This document shows positions 44,481 through 56,044 of a stretch of DNA of 64,000 nt, piece by piece (within the stretch, counting starts at the first letter, position 1; each line of letters opens with the position of its first letter). The stretch is from Clarkia xantiana subsp. parviflora (Eukaryota > Streptophyta > Magnoliopsida > Myrtales > Onagraceae), in contig JAPTYO010000004.1 of the NCBI GenBank assembly GCA_036873135.1, positions 41,325,105 to 41,389,104 on the forward strand. The letters run 5' to 3'. A model generated the notes under the pieces. It was not told the origin of the DNA, ran no database searches, and worked only from the letters and a program-made list of their open reading frames with translations. The position numbers were made by a program, and so were the translations under genes.

Positions 44481-46260
44481 CGAAAGTTAAAATTCTACTG
44501 TTAATAAAGTTACAACTTAAAACATATTACCTGAATGATGCATATGAAATGCATTTTTGAAAGTTAAAATTCTATTCAAAGAAATTCACAACTTACAACA
44601 GTTTACCTGAATAATGCATATGTAATGCATATTTTGAAATGAAAATTTCAGGTGGATTTTTTAAAATAATGCAATTGAGATGCATGCGTGAATTTGAAAG
44701 CTCTATAGCTAAAAAAAAAACTCACAATTTACCTGAAATGTTTTTTTTATAAAAAAAAGTAATGCATATTGAATGCATGCTTAAAAAAAATCAGGTAAAA
44801 AGGTTTTTTGAAAATGATGCATATGCAATTCATGTTTAAATTTAAAAAAATCTAAGGGCCAAAAAGGAATTACAAATTTTCCTAATTTTTTAAAAAATGA
44901 AGCACATTGAATGCACTAACAGAATTTTACAACTTACATGAAAAGTTTTTTCCAAAAAATAATGCGTATGAAACACATTCTTGAAATAAAACATTCTGGT
45001 AAGTAGTTTTGAAAATAACACATGGAATGCATGTTTGAAACTAAAAGTTCTACAGCTAAGAATGTTTACAATCTATCAACATATTATTTTTCCTAAAACA
45101 ATGCACATGAGATGCATACTTGAGATGAAAGTTCTACAATCAAGATAATTTACAAGTTATCTGGAAAGATTTTTTTTTTTGTTTTTTAATGAGAGAAAAA
45201 CAATGCATCTAGGTTGCTCAAAATTAAGAATTAGACGAAAAGCTTTTTTTTTTTTTTTTTTTTTTAAGGATGCATATGAGGTGCACAAAAAATAAACACA
45301 AGATGCAAACTTAAAAATAAAATTTCTACAACTGAGAAAAATTACAATTTACCTGAAAGTTTTTTCCGAAAATAATGCATATGATATGCACGTTTTTTGA
45401 TTAAAAATTCAGATAAAATTTTTTTTAAACAAAGAGCCCTAAAACTAAGAGAGCATACGGTTTATCTAAAAAGGTTTTTTTTTTTAATTAATGCATATTG
45501 GATGCATTATTAAAAATAAAACAATTCAGTTAAAAAGTTTTTTTTTTTAAATGATGCATATGGAATGCACGCTCGAAATTAGAAGCTCTAATAGTTAAAG
45601 CAGAATTACAAATTTTCCTTTTTTTTTTTTTTTAGCAATGCATATACAATACACTAACCAAAATTACAACTTACCTGAAAAGTTTTTTCAAAAATAATGC
45701 TTACAAACATATGTTAAAAAAGAAAAAAATCAGGTAAGAGGTTTGTTTAAAAAAAAAAATGCAAGTTCGAAAAGAAGCTCTAATAGCTAAAAAAGTTAAT
45801 TTTTCTGAAATGTTTTTTTTTAAAGTAATGCATACGTAACGCACTAACAAAATTTACAACTTACCTGAGATTTTTTTAAAATAATGCGCGTGAAACACAT
45901 GTTTAGAAAAAAATCTACAACTAAGGGATTAACTACATAGCTAAAAAATTTTGGTTTTTTCTGAAAATAACGTATACAAAATGCATTTTAAAATTAGAAA
46001 CTCTAATAGCTAAAAGGGAGTTAAATTTTTCGTGAATTTTTTTTTTTAAATAATGCGCGAATGATGCGTTAATTATGAATTAGAACTTACCTGGTTTTTT
46101 TTTTTAAATAATGCGCATGAGACGCATGTTTAGAACAAAAAATCAGGCTAGAGGTTTATGAAAACTGTGCATAAGGAACGTACGAGACATGCTGCAAATA
46201 TAATTTTTTTGTTGTTTTTTTTAAATGCGATGGGATGCATGCTTATAAATAAAAGTTACG
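44481..46260 (+). repeat. Degenerate AT-rich repeats in element E
   Basis: A loosely repeated pattern every one to two hundred bases: AATGCATATGNAATGCAT-like words, then TTCTACAACTAA and TTACAACTTACCTGAAAAG followed by T runs. The units are too diverged to count with confidence. Confidence 0.7.
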
Positions 46261-46319
46261 CAGTTAGAAAAAAAATTTACAGTTTATCAGATAACTTACA
46301 TAAAAAACACGGATAAACA

Positions 46320-46749
46320 CGACATGTTAGGGGGGTAACAAAAAATGTGTGGCTTTGCTCTACAATGTAGGTTCCACTGATAGGTTCCCGACAAGGTGGT
46401 TTCCTCTCCCCATCACAGAGATCATAGGACCTTCACAAGCGAGTGGAGTTGTTCTGAGTCGTTCCGGCGGCTCGGCCGTGCGGTCGTACCCTTACTAACT
46501 CTCCGGGGTTCCTAGTTGCCCTTGGTTTTAGGCATTTTGGATATTACACTAAAGTGGTGTGTGCGAATTCAAACAATGTCACAAAAAAGAAAAGAATTAG
46601 TTTAAATTCTACACTTTGTACCTGTAAAAAAGAAAAACAAATTTAGATTAATCAAGAGAAAAAATAATTAGATTAAATAAAAAACATGACAAATAAGCGA
46701 ATATAATGAGCCCGAACCCTCTAAAACGTCCCCAGCAGAGTCGCCAAAT
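46320..46749 (-). other. 5' internal end of element E with primer-binding site
   Basis: The region just inside the 5' LTR. The minus strand reads ATTTGGCGACTCTGCTGGGG from 46749. No coding sequence follows. Confidence 0.75.
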
Positions 46750-48214
46750 TGTCGGACCTAAAATCTGACCTAAGGCGATTAATGTTTTGAAAACGTACAA
46801 TTTTGAAAAGAGTCGCCACTAGTTAATTATTAGGCTAACTAGAATCCTAAATTACCTAAGCGAATAATGGATTAAACACCTAGGTATAGAATCGGTCTAC
46901 GATCAGAAGTTCGAGTTCGGGGGTTCTATTACGAATTAAAAATATAATTTTTAATTACGCCCTTTCGGTACTCAATTTACTTAATTTGCCAATTTTATCA
47001 TTTACATACATTACGCCCAATTAATCTAAAAATGTCGAAAATAATCAAATTTCAACATAAAAAAAATATTAATCAGATATAATCCTAAGTCTAAAAATTA
47101 ATTATAACCTATAACCCCTAGCAAAAATGAAATCTAAAATACTAAAAAAAAACTTCTAACATGCTATTAAATTAAAATTAGTTAATTACAATTAAATTAC
47201 TAATTAAATACTACCAATTACATTTAAACTATTAATTAAATCTAACTATTTACATTTAAAATTTTAATTAATTGTAATATAATAATAATATAAAACAGAA
47301 AACCTAATAACTAAATATTAATAATAAATAAATAAATAAAATAAAATAAAATAAAATAAAAAACCTGCGGAAGATGAACAGCAACAACGGGGCAGCACTG
47401 TTGCAGCGTCGGAGGGTGGCGTGGCGTGGCCGGGCCGGGACGACGAGGTGGCGAGCGGACAGCGTGCGGCGGAGCTGGCCGGTCACTGGCGGACGGGTGG
47501 CCACGGATGGCCACCGGTGAGCAGAACCGGCGCCAGGAGGATTAGGAAGAGAGAGAGAGAAGAGCAGGAGAGGGAGAGAGACGGACAGAGGGTCACCGGC
47601 GCGGCGTGGTCACTGGCAAGCGGGGCCGGTGGTGCAGTGGGCCGGAGCTGGGCGGGCCGTCGGGGTGGCCACCGGCGGCGAAGCCAGCGCCGGCGGGCTG
47701 GTGCAGCAGATCTGAGATTAGAGAAAAAAAAAACTTTTTCTGAGCACTAGAAGACAAAATCGCACGGAACCCGATGAATAGTGTATTATTGCTTCTTTTT
47801 GGTGTTTTTTTTTGTGTTTACAATGTAAAACTAGAGTTACTAGACCCCTATTTATACTAAAAACCTAGTCTAGATTACAGATAAAATTTAGATAAAAAAT
47901 GCTAACAGATAATTATTCTAGAGAATATTCCTAAGGATATTTATCTTTACAGATAATTATTTTTTTTAATAAAAAATAATATCTGGAGATAAATATCTTA
48001 CAGATAATTTTCTAAAATAAAAAAACTAATTATTATATATATATTTTAAATATTCCGAAAATATTAAATAAATTCGAAATAATTTAAAATGTATTTTATA
48101 ATAATTTCCTTAATGTGCCCTTGAGCATTTTGGAGACTTTGTTGCTTGACGCATCCGGAATTTGACGTATCATGTGTAACGTCGTTACGTCCGGGTCAAA
48201 ATCGAGTGTTTACA

Positions 48215-48606
48215 ACGCGTAAGCATGTTGTGTTCGATATTTATGGCATGGTATGATGATTTGCTAGATGTAGTATAATATAAATGTGCATGCGTAAATT
48301 ATCGGATAACTTTACAAAATCATAAGGGTCTTGGGAAAGCCAAAATCGGGTATGTTTATTTGAAAATTCCCGTTCCGGTAATTTGCAATAGAATAACCAT
48401 TTTCAAAAGACTGATCTATTAGATTGAAAACGACAATAGTGTGAATTCTTTCACGACACCCCCTTCCTCGGTTTACTGAAGGTTGGTTTGGTTTAGTGAC
48501 TGAAGAATCACTATTCGTCGTATTCCATCATAATAGATAATTCGATTTATGCAATTCTGTCAAAATGTTGTTATCTTCCCAACCTAGTGTTATTATCGAT
48601 GAATAG
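48215..48606 (+). other. Leader of copia D, second part
   Basis: It resumes with ACGCGTAAGCATG and shares GGTCTTGGGAAAGCC, CCCGTTCCGGTAA (48370) and GTGAATTCTTTCACGA with C1 and C2 leaders, ending just before gag. Confidence 0.75.
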
Positions 48607-49065
48607 ATGGCATTATCATGTGAATCTGAGCTATTAGTTGAGACGAATTATGACTCGTGGAGCAAACACGTCATTACGATTTTGGAAGCACAAGGTCTGT
48701 GTGACCACATACAAATAACCATGAATTATCCAAATGTCGGACTCACCAAAGATCTGGCATTTGCCCATTTTAAATGGGAGCAAGATGACAAGAAAGCAAA
48801 GGAGTTGATACTGTCGGAAATGTCAGAAGATTTCTATGTCCGCTATAAGAATGATCCGACGACAAAGGACATCTGGGATGCCCTCTTTCTGAAATATGGA
48901 AGTGGCATGGCAGTTACACTGCACCCACTTATACCAACATTAGAAACCTGTCTGAACAACAACAGTAAGAGTATACTTGAGAAAGTATACGACCTACTTC
49001 GCCTATTCAAGCCATTGGAAGATGACAGCCAGATGGCTGAATGGGATAAAATTCAAGCCAAATAA
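48607..49065 (+). pseudogene. Gag of copia D, N-terminal part
   Basis: A 152-residue frame from ATG 48607: ETNYDSWSKHVITILEAQGL, then HFKWEQDDKKAKELILSEM and NDPTTKDIWDALFLKYGSGM, the usual copia gag helices. It ends in a stop at 49063. The downstream gag (49066-49157) is out of frame, and no clear zinc knuckle follows. It would form the virus-like particle if whole. Confidence 0.8.
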
Positions 49066-49157
49066 GGATCCTCCCGAAGTCTTGGAGAGCAACCAAGGTT
49101 ATATTGACTGTCAGCAGTTCCGTACTTGATATTGCATCTGTCCTGAAAATAGTCTAG

Positions 49158-50762
49158 ATGGAACAGGCCCGATTAAAATCAGTAACAAAGGAACCGAAAT
49201 CCACAGGACAAGCTGGCCGCAAGAAAAGGAAATTCGGGAACAAAGGAAAGAAACAACAGGCAGTAGACAGTAAAACGTTGACTTCACCTAAACAAGGCAG
49301 TCCCAGATTAAAACCTGAGATAGTTTGCGGGAACTCCAGTCCATGCCGAATAAGCGATGGTGCAGGTTCCAGCAGATCGCATCCTGAGAAGGTATGCGAA
49401 TTTGGTTATGTAGAGGAAGCTTTAGTTTCCTCAACTGTCATGTTAACTGACTCAAATCCGTCTTGGATTCTTGATTCAGGTGCAACGGACCACATAGCCA
49501 ACGATCGAGAACTATTTGCCAAATTTAGACGATTGCCGAACGATTCTAAAAGGATATACATTGGCGACAACTCACAAGTTGAAGTCATAGGGGTAGGGAC
49601 TTGCAAATTGCCGATGGGCAATGGCAAATTCTTACTTCTAGATAATGTCATTTTCGCTCCTAGAATCCGTAGGAACGTTGTTTATGTTTTTGCTCTTATG
49701 GATAAAAACTTTATTTTGTCATTTGAGAGATCCTTTGTTCGTATAAATAAATGGGATACTTTATTTGGATATACCTTTTCTTATAATGGTTTGTTTATCA
49801 TGGATCTACATGGCAATGTAAATTCATATCGTTTCTATACAATGTCTTCCAAAGAAGCAGAAACTGACGCAACCGGATGGCATTCGCGGCTTGGACATAT
49901 AGGCTATGACAGAGTTCAGTCGTTGGCTCGACGAGGGCTTCTGCCCGGAACAAACAGTGTGGTCAAACACACATGTCATGACTGTCTGGCTGGAAAGTCC
50001 ACCCGCAAGACATTCGGTGAAGCAAAACGAGCAGAATTTCCATTGTAGATAATCCATTCCGATGTCTGTGGACCAATGAACGTAACTGCTAGGAATGGAA
50101 AGCGATACTTCGTAACTTTCTTTGATGACTACACCCGATTTGGGTTTACTCATTTGATTACTTGCAAATCTGAAGCTATAGATTGCTTTAAAAGCTTTCT
50201 GAAGCTCGTGGAGAATCAACAGGTGCGGAAGGTGAAAATTCTTCGCACCGATAGAGGTGGAGAATATCTCTCTAATGAGTTTGATAAGTTATGCAAAGAA
50301 AGTGGGATCGCCCGTCAAATGACGATCCCCAACACACTACAGCAGAATGGTGTGGCTGAACGTCGTAATCAGACTCTCCTAGACATGGTGAGAATCATGA
50401 TGTCACAAGCACAATTACCAATTTATTATTGGGGAGACGCATTGCTTGCTGCCACTCATGTAGTAAACCTTGTCCCATCAAAAGCAGTTAACAAAACACC
50501 GTATGAGCTCTGGACTGGTAGAGACTTAAATCTTACCAGGCTGCGACCTTGGGGGTGCGCAACTTACACACATACAACTGACAGCCGATTTGGCAAGTTA
50601 GGCCCCAGAGGACTTAAGAGCATCTTTATAAGATACTCCGAGAACTCAAAAGGTTATGTATTTGTGTCAACTCAAGAAAACGATAGTGTGTACGAACATG
50701 AATCCAGAGACGTCACTTTTCTTGAGGACGAATCCATCGCTTCAAGAGATAAAAACAGATGA
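49158..50762 (+). pseudogene. Pol of copia D: protease, GAG-pre-integrase, integrase
   Basis: The first frame (49158-50048) starts with a Lys-rich linker, then the aspartic protease site SWILDSGATDHIAND (Asp present), then the GAG-pre-integrase block WHSRLGHIGYDRVQSLARR with HTCHDCLAGK. A single TAG stop at 50046-50048 interrupts it; the same frame goes on into the integrase core. That core has SDVCGPM, FDDYTRFGFTHLI, LRTDRGGEYLSNEF and QQNGVAERRNQTLLD, so all three D, D, E residues are visible. It ends at 50762; a +1 shift near there leads into the next frame. Few lesions are present compared with C1 and C2. Confidence 0.85.
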
Positions 50763-52820
50763 AGTTCTAACCGAACTAGAACATGATGATGATGATTCTC
50801 AGGTCCCACTTTATTCGAGTGGGAGATTTGACACAGCAACAAGTGATTCGGTTAATGAGGACGATATCCCTATTATAAATCCAGTGGGAGGGCTCACTCC
50901 CCACCAAACACAAATCACTATTGCTGGGAATGCGAATCAAGTAGAACCTGACATTCATAACACACAACCACCATCAATTCCCATTATTTCAAGTGGGAGT
51001 GGGATGATCGCTCCAGTTCCAGATCCTAGCGATCAAAGAACTAATCTCGGAGGTGAAATTCCAAGACGAAGGGGTCGTCCTAGGAAAGTTGTTGCTCAGA
51101 GTTCTAGTAACGCCAACATTCCCAGTGGGAGTAGTGCCCCGCTAAAAAGCATTATTCCAAGTGGGAGTATGGGTCAAACTCAAAATGGGATAGGTGAGCC
51201 TAGACGCAGTCAAAGGCAACGCACTTCCCCTAAAAGGTATCCCATGGAGAGAGGCGAAATATTCACTCTCACATCTGTTGATGAACCGGTAACGGTTAAA
51301 CAAGCGATGGAAGGACCTCAAGCAAAGGAATGGAGAAAAGCAATGGAAGATGAAACCGCCTCAATGAAAGCTAATTCAGTTTGGTCATTAGTTGATTTGC
51401 CTGCGAACCGCAGAGAAATAGGAGCTAAGTGGGTTTTGAAACTCAAACTCACTGTTGATGGAGAAGTCAAGCGATACAAAGCTCGACTAGTTGCGAAAGG
51501 ACATACTCACCAACTGTGCGTTACACCACAGTAAGGGCCATTCTCGCCCTAGTTGCTAGTCTTGATCTAGAGCTACATCAAACGGATGTTAAGACCGCAT
51601 TCCTCAATGGAAACCTGGAGGAAGAGTTCTATATGGAGCAGCAGCAGCCGGAGGGTTTCATTACTCATGGCAAAGAACGTAAAGTTTGCAAACTCCAAAG
51701 ATCTATATACTGCCTTAAACAATCGTCTCGGCAATGGTATCGCAGATTCCACGAGGAAATCGTCGGATACGGATTCGTGAATTTTTACTAGGATCCCTGC
51801 GTATACACCAAGACCTCCGGGTCTAAGTATATCATCATAACACTGTACGTGGATGACATACTCATTGCTGCGAACGTCGTGAGTTTCATGAATAAATCAA
51901 AGTCCTGGTTAGCATAACATTCGAGATGAAAGACATGTGAGAGGCTTCGTACTTCTTAGGCATCAAAATTGCCCGAGACTGTGCCACCCGGAGATTATGT
52001 CTATCTCAGGAATCATATATCAACAAATTGTTGAAAAGATTCAGAATGATGGATGCTAAACTCGTGGATACGCCGGTTGTGTTCGGATGCGCGCTATCGA
52101 GGCGTGATGGCCCGAAAAAACCAGCAGGAGCGTGAACAGATGAAGAATGCAGAGTATCTGAGAATGGTAGGGAGTCTAATGTACGCCATGCTCTATACTC
52201 GGCCAGACATCTGTTACGTTGTGGGCTTAGTAGCAAGATTCCAATCAGATCCTAGTTATCAAAATCTAAAGGCCGTAAAACGAATTATCAGATATCTGAA
52301 AGGTACTGCCGACTACGTTCTATTCTATGAGGGCGATCGGCTCGAATTGACCGGTTATAGTGACGCCGACCACGGTGGCGATCCGGATGATCGTAATTCC
52401 ACCACAGGAGGAATTTTCCTCCTTGCTAATGCCGCCATATCATGGGTGAGCAAGAAGAAATCTTGTGTCGCGCTTTCCACTATGGAATCAGAATTTGTTG
52501 CCCTCTCAAAAAACGCACAAGAAGCGATCTGGCTGAAGAGGCTTCTTACTGCATTAATTGGCACCGACAAGAAGAGTAAACCTGTGAAGGTGTACTCCGA
52601 CAGTCAGGCGGCCATTGCGGCAGTTAAGAATCCAAAGTACCATAGTAGGACAAAGCACATTGATGTGAAATACAATTATACTAAATCTTTTCTGTAAGAC
52701 AACATAATCGCTTTAGAAAACTTGCCTACAGACAATATGGTCACAGACCCTTTAACTAAGCCGTTACGTAGGGAGATTTTTGAAAAGCACTTAAAACTGC
52801 TTGGATTGCGTAGGGCTTAA
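50763..52820 (+). pseudogene. Pol of copia D: linker, reverse transcriptase, RNase H
   Basis: A frame at 50656-51534 carries the Ser/Pro-rich linker and the RT start (SLVDLPANRREIGAKWVLKL, ARLVAKG). Then about 34 bp seem to be missing relative to 56515-56570, shifting frame. The RT continues at 51516-51791 (LHQTDVKTAFLNGNLEEEFY), has a stop at 51789, and keeps the catalytic YVDD at 51846-51857. Further shifts occur near 51910-52050. RNase H runs in 52053-52697: GYSDADHGGDPDDR, CVALSTMESEFVALS and VYSDSQAAIA, with the expected acidic residues. A stop at 52695 precedes the last conserved tail (TKPLRREIFEKH, to about 52820). Confidence 0.85.
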
Positions 52821-53954
52821 ACTCTGTGGGTTGTAAAAGTGATAACAGTTTGACATTTGAAATTATGTTTCAATTTGAATAAAAGAATTGCAATTTGAGT
52901 TTATGATTTATTGACGTCATAATGATTGAAAACATCGGATTTTACGGTCTATGAACTAAGTCGTAGGAGGAAGTAAAATTATTCCACCAAAATTATGTCA
53001 AATGTGAACCTTTCCTCGTCACACAGGCATGGTCATCTTGTAAGGAGAGAGGGACCTCTACCATAACAAGATTGGTTAAGAATCAGGGGAGTAAACCTGA
53101 TTAAGCAAAACGATAACATTGTCACGCTTAACAACATGACTTAATCTTCGTTTTGTAAATAGCCGAGTAGGACTTTGTCCATCACTATATCATATTCAAG
53201 GCCAGATGAGAGATTCTGCGATAGCATTAATGACATATCCCATCCCTGGCTTTACCAGGTGTGCTATCGACGCGTGCTTCATACTGCGCGTGCCATGTTC
53301 GACCACGGGGTCATGCTCGGTTGTGCTAGCTAGAATCCTTGTGATTCAAAGGGCGCATACTTCTTCATCTTGAGCGTGTGATTGATCCCGGATGTCTTAT
53401 GAAGAGGCATCCAAAGTATCCTCACGGACTCAGAACTTATACCTAAGGTCTGGCTCAATGCTCGCTTCCCAGCGTACGAGCGTAGTGCCAAAGAAAACAG
53501 CCAAGTGACCACGTCTTGGAAACCGGTTGAGTCAGACTAAGGGTATAAGCGATGGGGATGGTCATGTTAACCTTTAATTCATCGACTCTCGTGTTCACTA
53601 GGTGGCTGTCAACCGGATATTAGTTGAAGGTTGTGAACACTTGTACGGATGCCCTGGAGAAGTATTCCTTTGTGGAAAACTGGGCAATTGGAGAATTAAC
53701 AGTTGACCAATGATACATTGCGGTACATAGTTTTATTTCAAACAGGTTTGGTTCATGAAAGGGAATCAACGTTCTACGAGCGCTACAATACTCCTAACAG
53801 ATGAGTAGCACGATGCCCGTCGTATCCGCCGGTCGCACGGCAAGCCTCGTATGTACTATTCAGAGACGGAGACGAAGACTGAAGACTGAGATGTTGATAC
53901 TATTGCGTAATCGTATAGATTAACGAGCACCCTCCCATTTCGGCAGGTGGGAGC
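52821..53954 (+). other. 3' untranslated region of copia D
   Basis: About 1.1 kb between the end of RNase H and the 3' LTR with no frame longer than 60 residues that looks real. It ends in the purine-rich tract GGCAGGTGGGAGC next to the LTR. Confidence 0.6.
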
Positions 53955-54516
53955 TGTTAGCATATGGTGACGTGGCGCCATAATAGGAGCTCGTTAATTA
54001 AGGGAATTACCTAAGTTAATTAGGTAACTGTCAATTTGGGCTAATTGGGCCAAATCCAATTAGTAATTGACAAGGGAGGCCCAAACTGGGCCTCCCCCAC
54101 TTTATGCATGGTTCGGCCGAAACCCTAGTACCACATTGGTTGGAGTTGCCTTTTGGCAACTCCACCCAATACTATATATAGGGGTGACTCCTAAGGGTTT
54201 AAACACACAATTAAGAACAAGGATCTCCATTGAGAAAACTTGTCACCCTAGTCTAATATTTCGGCACCATCACATCAAGTCTGAGGATCCATCTCCGGTG
54301 AAGAATCTATCAGAGGTCTTGTTGTGGAGCTACATCGCGTGGGACTTCTTCTAACGAAGAACTTGCACGTGGTTCCGACCGGAGGATCAGAACTCCCTCC
54401 ACATCGTTCTTGGGCAGGAAAGCTAAAAGGTGTGTGTACTAATTCCGCTGCGTAGATTATATTTCTTGCTAGTACACGTATAGCATTCCGTAGTATTACG
54501 TCCCCGTAATCCAACA

Positions 54517-55605
54517 GAGTCTTGGAAGAAGGCTCACCACTGATGGAAAAGATCGAGCGATACACAGGTAGTCTCGTTGCAAAAGGCTACACCTAACTTC
54601 ACGAAGTAGACTTTGACGAAACATATTCAACACCGGTGCGCAAAACCAAGGTGCAGGGTCATTTATGGTCCTGGTTGCAGGTTTCGATTACGAACCTCAC
54701 CAAATGAGTATAAAGACCGCATTCCTCCTCGGAAACTTGGATGAAGAGATCTACATGGAGCAACCGGAGGGTTTTATTACTCCTGGTAACAAACGTAAAA
54801 GTTTGTCGACTCCATAGGTCCATCTACATTCTTGAACAATCGTCTCGGCAATGGTACCACAAGTTCCACGAGGAAATCGTAGGAAATGGATTTGTGAATC
54901 TTCATGAAAATCCGTACGTGTATTATAAGACCTTCGGGTCTGAGTATGACATCTTTACCTTACGCGTGGATGACATACTTATTGCTGTAAACGACATAAG
55001 GTTAATGAATAAGTCAAAGTCCTGATTAGCATCTTTATTTGAGATGAAGGACATGGGAAAGGCCACGTACATCTTAGGCATTAAAATTGCTAGAGATCGG
55101 GCTACCCGGAAATTGTGTCTGTCTTAAGAAGCTTATATCAACACACTGTTGAAAAGGATTCAGATTACAGAATGCCAAACCCGTGGATACGCCGGTGGTG
55201 TTTGGGTGCGCAATGTCAAAACGTGACGGCCCCAAGAACCTGGTAGAGCGTGAACAGATGAAGGGTGCAGAATGTTTTAGCATGGCCGGTAGTTTGTTCT
55301 ACGCCATGTAATGCACCCGTCCGGATATCTGTTACGTCGTAGGCCTAGTAGCACGTTTCCTATCAGATTCTGGTCATCAATATTTAAAGACTATAAAACG
55401 AGGAACTCGTTATCCTAAAAGGTACTGCCGACTACAAACTGTGCTTTGATGGCAGGTAGTTAGAATTGACCGATTACATTGACGCCGACCGTGGTGGCGA
55501 TCCAGATGATCATAAGTCCACCACAGGAGGAGTATTCCTCCTTTGCTAATACCGCCATTTCATGGACGAGCAAGAAATAAATATGAGTCGCGCAGTCTAC
55601 GATGG
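54517..55605 (+). pseudogene. C1 copia pol: RT and RNase H remnant
   Basis: It resumes at GAGTC after element D. At 54670-55030 it has the RT stretch MSIKTAFLLGNLDEEIYMEQ, EGFITPGN, and RVDDILIA in place of YVDD. At 55150-55600 there are VDTPVV-like and DADHGGDPDD-like RNase H traces in several frames. It breaks off at the start of the TMES motif of RNase H (near 55605), where the truncated LTR begins. Confidence 0.75.
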
Positions 55606-56044
55606 AAATATAGAGTGGGGTAAAGTGGATTAGTCCACTTTACTCCTCCTATAAATAAAAGGTTTTAGGGTATTTTAGGTTTAATCACAATTCCCTCATC
55701 AGAGTGTTTTAGAGAGAAAAACCCTCCTCCCCTAATACCTAGTTTCGGCCGAACCATATATCCCTCACCAAGGGTGAGACAACTTGCCTTCGAGCAAACT
55801 CTCTAGAGATCTGTCCTCGTGCCAAGAATCGATCAGAGGCTTTGCTGTGGAGCTTGCACCACGTAGGGCTTCTCTAACAAGAACCTCTACGGGTCCCGAC
55901 CGGAGGATCGCGAACTCCTTCTTGAGAAGATCTTGGGTCTACGGATCATCCTAAAGGTATGTGTGAAACTTCCGCTGCATAATTCTAATTACTGGCATGT
56001 ACCTTGTTTTAGTATCCGTAGTGATTACTCCCCATAATCTAACA
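55606..56044 (+). repeat. 3' LTR of C1, 5'-truncated
   Basis: 439 bp aligning to 33112-33430 and carrying about 130 bp more, ending ATAATCTAACA. The first 160 bp or so of the LTR, the polypurine tract and the end of RNase H are missing, so a deletion spans the LTR start. It is followed by CCAAC, the TSD. Confidence 0.85.

Larger units (their letters stand above)
39002..48214 (-). mobile_element. Element E: 9.2-kb non-coding LTR element (LARD-like)
   Basis: LTRs 39002-40459 (1458 bp) and 46750-48214 (1465 bp), TGTCGGACCT...GAGTGTTTACA. The TSD ACGCG is perfect (38997-39001, 48215-48219). The minus-strand primer-binding site TTTGGCGACTCTGCTGGGG lies inside the right LTR (46749 downward); the polypurine tract AAAGAGGGGCAAAC lies inside the left one. 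So it is a minus-strand element of gypsy type. The 6.3-kb interior has no gag, protease, RT, RNase H or integrase, only repeat arrays and low-complexity sequence. This matches large retrotransposon derivatives that are mobilised by another element. Confidence 0.9.
36748..54516 (+). mobile_element. Copia element D, nearly complete, split by element E
   Basis: LTRs 36748-37308 (561 bp) and 53955-54516 (562 bp), TGTTAGCATA...GTAATCCAACA, differing at a few percent by eye. The TSD GAGTC is perfect (36743-36747, 54517-54521). The primer-binding site GGTATCAGAGCC is at 37311; a purine-rich tract GGCAGGTGGGAGC precedes the 3' LTR. Gag and pol lie at 48607-52820. Without E the element is about 8.6 kb, with an unusually long leader of roughly 2.1 kb. 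Confidence 0.93.
32948..56044 (+). mobile_element. Copia element C1, inserted in C2 and split by D
   Basis: The ends are LTR fragments of one family: 32948-33430 (start TGTAAGCATATGG present, end missing) and 55606-56044 (end ATAATCTAACA present, start missing). The TSD is CCAAC on both sides (32943-32947, 56045-56049). Interior: leader 33431-34481, gag from 34482, decayed pol 34797-36747, then element D, then RT/RNase H remnant 54517-55605. Confidence 0.85.
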
